NCBI RefSeq assembly: GCF_030690045.1
Contig: NZ_JAUYHK010000014.1
Location: forward strand, 186,001 to 250,000
Length of the DNA stretch: 64,000 nt
Direction: 5' to 3'
Source: Thalassospira sp.
Lineage (GTDB): Bacteria > Pseudomonadota > Alphaproteobacteria > Rhodospirillales > Thalassospiraceae
The notes beneath the pieces were generated by a model. It saw only the letters and a list, made by a program, of their open reading frames with translations, was not told the DNA's origin and searched no databases. Shown here piece after piece: positions 59,485 to 64,000 of the stretch. The position numbers and the translations under genes are program-made. Within the stretch, counting starts at the first letter, position 1. Each line of letters starts with the position of its first letter.

Positions 59485-60849
59485 TTATGCCGGGCGGGTA
59501 ACGGTGCGGGGCCGCTGTGCAAACAGGCGATCGAGCACCAGCACCACAATCATCGATGCCCCGACCAGCGGGAAAATCACCCCGCCAATCGCCATGATCA
59601 CGGTCACGCCATAAAGCGTGCGCCGGTTGCGCGGCAGGGGCGGCACCCCCATTGACCCTTGCGGGCGGCGTTTCCACCACATGACGCCACCCGATACCGA
59701 CATCACGATGATCGCGATACAGACCATCAACATCAGGATCTGGTTAAAAACGCCCCATTCCTGCCCCAGATGGATATTGATCCCCCATTCCAGCCCGCGG
59801 CCAAGCGGCCCGTAATCGGCATAGGACATATCGACAAGGGCACGACCGGAATATTGATCCAGATGGATCACCCGCTGCAATGTCAGGTCATCGGGATAAA
59901 TCGACGCACTGTAAACCCCGGTGGTGCTGCGCGGCAGAACCATCGCATAACCGGGCGTCAGACCCAGATCGTTCATGCGGGCAATGGCGGCATCAATGCC
60001 GATCGGTGTGGCCGCCTGATCAACCGATTGCGGAATCGGGGCGTTTTCAGTGGTCCAGCCGGTTTCGCCAAAGGCATCAATCATCGGCACGGTGGAAAGC
60101 GGCACATCGACCCGCACCCCGGATGGATATCCGGTTGGCGTGCCATTGGCAAACTGGTTGGCATATTTGCCCCACATCACCGACCACGGCATGCCGGTAA
60201 TCGCCAGAAACATAATGAAAAACCCCGCAAACAGGCCGGTCACGGCATGCAAATCGCGCCACCAGCTCCGGCGTTTCGGGGTATCGCGCAGGGTCACCAC
60301 CCCGCCTTTCTGATCCTGTCGCGGCCACCACAGATAAATGCCCGTCGCCACCAAAAGGATGGTCCATCCGGCGACAATTTCGATGATATAATTGGTTGCG
60401 GTGCCAAATTCGGCAAGGCTGTGAATGCGCCGCACCAGCCACATGATGGTGCCACGATCGGGCATGCTGCCCAGAACTTCGGCGGTATAGGGATTGACAT
60501 AGACCGCCCGCCGCTCGCCGCCCGATGTGGCAATGACAATTTCGGTCGCCATCTCCGGTGTCGCCGGGGTGGTGATTTTAACCGGTGTTTCGCCGACAAA
60601 ATACCGCACGGCATCAACCTGTGCCCCCATCGAAAGTGGCGCGATATCAAGGGGTTCAACCTGTTTCAGATCGGCATAAACCCAATTGTCGATTTCATCG
60701 CGAAACAGATAGGCCCCGCCGGTAACCGCCAGCAGGATCAAAAACGGCAAAACAAACAGCCCGGCATAAAAATGCCAGCGCCAGACAGCGCGATAAATGC
60801 CTCCGCTCGCCCGTGACAGCACGGGTGCGGAACGAGAAGAACCGGTCAT
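59485..60849 (-). CDS. PepSY-associated transmembrane protein (metal/siderophore uptake type)
   Basis: 454 residues: membrane helix near 25-47 (WHFYAGLFVLPFLILLAVTGG), a PepSY periplasmic part, helices near 175-195, 215-240, 375-400 and 415-440, with the family's conserved His and Trp positions (RIHSLAEFG, GINIHLGQEWGVFNQ, GGVMWWKRRP). Proteins of this family accompany TonB-dependent siderophore receptors and may act as ferric reductases. Preceded by a DUF2946 gene, a frequent pairing; no TonB receptor is in view. Confidence 0.87.
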   Translation of the reverse strand: MTGSSRSAPVLSRASGGIYRAVWRWHFYAGLFVLPFLILLAVTGGAYLFRDEIDNWVYADLKQVEPLDIAPLSMGAQVDAVRYFVGETPVKITTPATPEMATEIVIATSGGERRAVYVNPYTAEVLGSMPDRGTIMWLVRRIHSLAEFGTATNYIIEIVAGWTILLVATGIYLWWPRQDQKGGVVTLRDTPKRRSWWRDLHAVTGLFAGFFIMFLAITGMPWSVMWGKYANQFANGTPTGYPSGVRVDVPLSTVPMIDAFGETGWTTENAPIPQSVDQAATPIGIDAAIARMNDLGLTPGYAMVLPRSTTGVYSASIYPDDLTLQRVIHLDQYSGRALVDMSYADYGPLGRGLEWGINIHLGQEWGVFNQILMLMVCIAIIVMSVSGGVMWWKRRPQGSMGVPPLPRNRRTLYGVTVIMAIGGVIFPLVGASMIVVLVLDRLFAQRPRTVTRPA

Positions 60850-60950
60850 GATGGACCCCGTATGATGCGGCAATCATATGTGGTGTGCGCAAGGATTGCC
60901 GGTTTCTGGAACACTGAAAGATCATGGATGCCGATGCATCCGAAAAATCG

Positions 60951-61367
60951 TCAGGCCAGACGGGGCGGGGCGCGGGGTTCGGACGCCAGCGCACAAAAAT
61001 CCGGGGAATGGGCGGTGATGTGCAGGGTGGCCGCAATATTGGACAGTTCAAGACGGTCCAGCGACGGCAGAACAGGGTCAATGATCATTGCGCTGGCATG
61101 GCTGCCCAACCCGCAAAGCGAACATTGAAACCCGTCAAAACCGTTATGCGAAGGTGTATTTCCATCTTCCGGGGCCGCGCCGGGAACCGAAATCGTCCGG
61201 ATGCCATTGGCGGTACAAATGACCAGCGGCACAAAACCGTCTTCATTTTGCGCGGCCAGCGGGCTGTGCATGAAACCAAACAGCATCGCATTGAACAGCA
61301 ACAACCCGGCTGTCATCAGTGACAGCAGGGGGGCATATGCCGAAAATGTCTGGCGGCGTCGGGTCAC
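60951..61367 (-). CDS. DUF2946-type small membrane/exported protein
   Basis: 138 residues: N-terminal membrane helix (YAPLLSLMTAGLLLFNAML) that could be an uncleaved signal, then a His/Cys-bearing part with VICTANGI and FQCSLCGLGSH, matching the DUF2946 pattern seen next to copper and iron uptake genes. Metal handling is inferred from the cysteines and the PepSY neighbour. Confidence 0.75.
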   Translation of the reverse strand: MTRRRQTFSAYAPLLSLMTAGLLLFNAMLFGFMHSPLAAQNEDGFVPLVICTANGIRTISVPGAAPEDGNTPSHNGFDGFQCSLCGLGSHASAMIIDPVLPSLDRLELSNIAATLHITAHSPDFCALASEPRAPPRLA

Positions 61368-61719
61368 GGGTCACGATCCATTGCGGAAAGATACCGGGTT
61401 TCAATAATCCCTTGCCGTGCGACTGTCAAAACCTATCGGACAAAGCCACTGACCCTCATATCTGAATATCGCCAGAACGTTATAAAGCCCGATGGAATCG
61501 CCGCAAAAGAGTCTGTCGGCCCCATCTTGGGGGCGGTTCCCCAAAACAGCCGGTGCTAATCTTGAGAATAAGGTTTGCGTATTCAGGGTTTAAAACGGGT
61601 TTCCATTATTATTCTTTAGGTTTTCCTAATCTGACACTTTCTGACAATCCCGTATAACGCTTTGACATAAAAGCCAAACCTTATGCCACTGACATTCAGG
61701 TAACTTCGCCAGAATATCA
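61368..61719. other. 352-base divergent intergenic region
   Basis: Separates the DUF2946 gene from the autotransporter-like gene and must hold both promoters. It is more AT-rich than its flanks, includes TTGACA at 61662-61667 without a well-placed minus-10 partner, and a small TTAGG-TTTT-CCTAA repeat at 61616-61629. I see no gene and no convincing Fur box. Confidence 0.45.
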
Positions 61720-63549
61720 ATGGGGGCGCAGCGGATGCGGCACGGGATGCAGATGTGGAAATATGGGATGGCCGTTTGTGGCAGCTTGGTGGCCGGGGCG
61801 GTTCTTATGCCCGGTCAGGCAAGGGCCGCGATTAACTTCTGCGCAACCGCCAACAACAGCGAAACTTTTACGATCAACTCAGGCGATGGCAGCTTGACGG
61901 CTAACTATTTGTTTCCTGCGGGAACATATTCCCTCACCATGTCAACCGACAGTGCAGCCATTATGTCGATGTCGATTGTTACATTGTCAAACAATGCAGC
62001 GATTGTAACTGAGACGATGGACTTCTTAAATGTTCATAATGGGACATTCACTCTGACGAGTGACGAGGCAGTGGGCCTGCGTCTTATAAAGGGTCGATCT
62101 GCCACCATAGGAACTTATAAGATAACTTGCCAGGGGGGGGGATCAGACAGCACGGAAACCCCCGCGCAAGAAACCACAACGTCTGCCGTTGTCGGCGCGG
62201 TTTCGCGTTCGCAAACCACCGTGATTCAGCAGAATATCGGCGCACGTGTTTCGGCCGTGACCGGTGCGGTTGGCGGTTCTGCTACCGGCACAGTTGGCAC
62301 CAATACGGGGGGCGCGGTTGGCACGGGCGGTACATCCGGTACTGGCGGCACTGAACCGGCCAATTTCACCGACAGCTTGACCTATGACAACAGCAATACC
62401 GACCGCGAAGATGCCCTGCGCCGCTTTGCGATGATGGGCAGCTTTGACAGCTCGACCGGGCTGGGTCTGGCCGCACTTGGCCTTGGTCCGACCGATCAGG
62501 GCAGCGACAGTGGTGTGGGCGGGGCCAGCGGTGTTGATGGCCGTTCCGCCCTTGAAAGTGCCTCGCCCTTTACGGTCTGGGGGCATGGTTCCTTTACCCG
62601 TGTTGATAATGATTATGTCAGTGGCACGACCGACAACCGGTATGACGGCGATGTCTGGGGGTATAATGTCGGGCTGGATTACAGCTTTGCCGATACACTG
62701 ACCGCCGGGGTTTCGATGGGCTATAACGATACCGATCTGACGACATCGTTCAATTCCGGGACCTATAAGGAAACCGGCTGGGTGTTGTCGCCCTATGCGA
62801 TCTATCGTCCGATTGCCGATTTGACCGTGGTGGCCGAGGCCGGGTTTGGTCAGGGGGATGTCGATGTCACCCGCAACAGCGGGGCGATTACCGGCAATGC
62901 GGATTCCGGCATCTGGTATGCGGCACTCAGCACCTCCTATAAAATCCGTCCGGTCGAAACCCTGCCGGTATCGCTCAGCCCGTCGGTGGCCCTGATCACC
63001 GCCCGCAAAACCGTTGATGGCTATACCGAAAGTGACGGCACCCGTGTCGAAAGCACCCGGTCAAACACCCGTCAGATCAAACCGGGGATCGAGGCGGCCT
63101 ATGATTTCACACCGACCGACACCCTGATGGTCACGCCCTTTGTGGAAACCGGTCTGGTTTATGATTTCACCGATGAAATCAACAATGACAAGACGGCATT
63201 CAATATCGGCGGGGGTGTGCGCCTGTCCGATGCGCTCACCGGCCTGAATGCCGCCCTTGAAGGCAGCTATCTTGTCGGGCGCAGCGATTATAACGAATAC
63301 ACGATTGGCGGCACCATCACCTATGGCTTTGCCATCAGTGACGATGAAGGTCGCCAGTTGGGTGTCGTCAAGCCGTTCTTTGGCAGCAATCTGAACGAAT
63401 ATGGCAATCAGCGCATTCGCACCGGGCTTGGCTTTACCAGTGGCGGCCTGACCGGCGAATTGTCCCTGAACCATATGATGTCGATTGCCAACGAAGAAGA
63501 TACTTCCGACAGCAGCAGCATCCAGCTTGGCGTATCCATGCCGTTCTGA
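61720..63549 (+). CDS. Autotransporter-type outer-membrane beta-barrel protein
   Basis: 609 residues. A signal peptide (GMAVCGSLVAGAVLMPGQARA) precedes a small N-terminal domain of about 110 residues with one cysteine near each end (INFCATANN and YKITCQGG), probably a disulfide-closed sandwich. Then comes a Gly/Thr/Ser-rich linker (about 180-225), and a C-terminal autotransporter beta-barrel of about 300 residues starting FTVWGHGSFTRVDND and ending in the outer-membrane signature SIQLGVSMPF with terminal Phe. The passenger is unusually short. Start at 61720 or at ATG 61735. A hairpin terminator follows. Confidence 0.85.
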   Translation: MGAQRMRHGMQMWKYGMAVCGSLVAGAVLMPGQARAAINFCATANNSETFTINSGDGSLTANYLFPAGTYSLTMSTDSAAIMSMSIVTLSNNAAIVTETMDFLNVHNGTFTLTSDEAVGLRLIKGRSATIGTYKITCQGGGSDSTETPAQETTTSAVVGAVSRSQTTVIQQNIGARVSAVTGAVGGSATGTVGTNTGGAVGTGGTSGTGGTEPANFTDSLTYDNSNTDREDALRRFAMMGSFDSSTGLGLAALGLGPTDQGSDSGVGGASGVDGRSALESASPFTVWGHGSFTRVDNDYVSGTTDNRYDGDVWGYNVGLDYSFADTLTAGVSMGYNDTDLTTSFNSGTYKETGWVLSPYAIYRPIADLTVVAEAGFGQGDVDVTRNSGAITGNADSGIWYAALSTSYKIRPVETLPVSLSPSVALITARKTVDGYTESDGTRVESTRSNTRQIKPGIEAAYDFTPTDTLMVTPFVETGLVYDFTDEINNDKTAFNIGGGVRLSDALTGLNAALEGSYLVGRSDYNEYTIGGTITYGFAISDDEGRQLGVVKPFFGSNLNEYGNQRIRTGLGFTSGGLTGELSLNHMMSIANEEDTSDSSSIQLGVSMPF

Positions 63550-63578
63550 TCTGATCCACCGTAAAACCTGTTGCACCT

Positions 63579-63608
63579 CATCCCCGGCATCATCTGCCGG
63601 GGATGTTT
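63579..63608 (+). terminator. Rho-independent terminator after the autotransporter gene
   Basis: CATCCCCGGCA (63579-63589) pairs perfectly with TGCCGGGGATG (63595-63605) around TCATC, followed by TTT. Confidence 0.82.
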
Positions 63609-63693
63609 CGTTTGGGGGCGCTTTGTTCTGCCATGATGGCGCATGCCGGTAAATTCGGGCATGATCGGATGATCATAAACCGGGGCGGGTGTC

Positions 63694-64000
63694 ATGGCGT
63701 TTGGGGATGTGGATCGGGTTTTGGGGCGAATGGACCGGGCATTGTCGGCCCCGATGGTCAATCGTGCCATTCTGATCGCCACCTTGCTGGCGATCCTTGG
63801 GCATTTCGCCCTGCGCTGGTCGGGGGTTCCGGGTGCCTGGAATCTTGCGGCGGCCGATATGCCGTTGCTGATGCTGTTTGGCATTGGCGGGGTGCCGATC
63901 ATTGCGCAATTGCTGTTGAAATTGCTCCGCCGGGATATGGGGGCGGATTTTCTCGCCGCCATTGCCTTTGTCACCGGGGTTGCGCTGGGCGAATATCTGG
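63694..64000 (+). CDS. Heavy-metal-translocating P-type ATPase, N-terminal part (cut by window edge)
   Basis: About 102 residues are visible. After a short soluble start (MAFGDVDRVLGRMDRALSA) come two hydrophobic helices (AILIATLLAILGHFALRW and LLMLFGIGGVPIIAQLL) and then RRDMGADFLAAIAFVTGVALGEYL, the phrase leading into the A-domain of P1B-type ATPases. No CxxC heavy-metal-binding domain precedes it. The catalytic DKTGT and the ion-specifying CPx lie beyond the window, so the metal cannot be named. Confidence 0.72.
   Translation, partial: MAFGDVDRVLGRMDRALSAPMVNRAILIATLLAILGHFALRWSGVPGAWNLAAADMPLLMLFGIGGVPIIAQLLLKLLRRDMGADFLAAIAFVTGVALGEYL

Noticed and set aside
1..64000. CRISPR arrays, tRNA or rRNA genes, insertion sequences, prophage genes
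   Set aside because: Looked for repeat-spacer patterns, tRNA cloverleaf ends, transposase or integrase motifs and phage structural genes; none could be supported.

Overview
The window is GC-rich, densely packed bacterial chromosome with short intergenic gaps and many ATGA-type stop/start overlaps. Gene content suggests a free-living alphaproteobacterium: class I PHA synthase, PAS/GGDEF/EAL signalling proteins, GreB, HrpB, queuosine genes, LysR regulators, a PepSY/DUF2946 metal module and an autotransporter-type barrel. A Rhodospirillales genus such as Thalassospira is my best guess; that is inference from gene content and base composition, not an identification. I saw no rRNA, tRNA, CRISPR array, insertion sequence or integrase.

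Layout. 0-3.6 kb: a padR-adaptor-RND efflux operon on the minus strand, cut by the window edge. 3.8-7.1 kb: two tandem membrane-anchored AraC regulators and an isoprenylcysteine-methyltransferase-like membrane protein whose ribosome site lies in a 12-bp hairpin. 7.1-9.2 kb: queC, queD and queE (preQ0 synthesis). 9.3-14.6 kb: two conspicuously AT-rich blocks around one GC-rich methyltransferase. The larger block is a tightly coupled three-gene operon: a HIT-type nucleotide hydrolase, a four-helix membrane protein, and an 812-residue protein joining a PPDK/PEP-synthase-like ATP-grasp region to a MazG/PRA-PH-like pyrophosphohydrolase. I do not recognise this combination as a named system, and it is my main candidate for something new. 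14.6-17.8 kb: a sodC-like remnant, a large unrecognised membrane protein, about 670 bases without a credible gene, and a DUF5610 protein. 18.1-21.7 kb: a leucyl-tRNA synthetase of the actinobacterial type with KMGKR in place of KMSKS, followed by a ParE/RHH toxin-antitoxin pair. 21.8-23.6 kb: phaC.

23.7-40.6 kb is a polysaccharide locus: a UDP-HexNAc dehydrogenase; a minus-strand operon of overlapping glycosyltransferases, a flippase and two unrecognised enzymes; and, outward on the plus strand, a WecG/TagA/CpsF transferase fused to a signal-peptide-led domain, a Wzc-like co-polymerase/ATPase, a small membrane protein, a Wzy-type polymerase and a terpenoid-cyclase-fold protein. An O-antigen-ligase-type protein is encoded antiparallel among them. 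Together they could activate, assemble, flip and polymerise a surface glycan. An initiating sugar-phosphate transferase and a Wza-type exporter are not in the window.

40.7-53.3 kb is housekeeping and small modules: hrpB, mazEF with its operator, a VOC protein, greB, a LysR/SnoaL/quinone-reductase/MFS/LysR group, a DUF3095 protein, slyX, a methyltransferase, a beta-hydroxyacid dehydrogenase and a TerB protein. 53.3-58.7 kb holds divergent c-di-GMP proteins, one with a degenerate GGDEF and an intact EAL, the other with both intact, sharing a promoter region with an inverted repeat. 58.8-61.4 kb is a Crp/Fnr-PepSY-DUF2946 block, followed by an autotransporter-like barrel protein and the start of a heavy-metal P-type ATPase running off the right edge.
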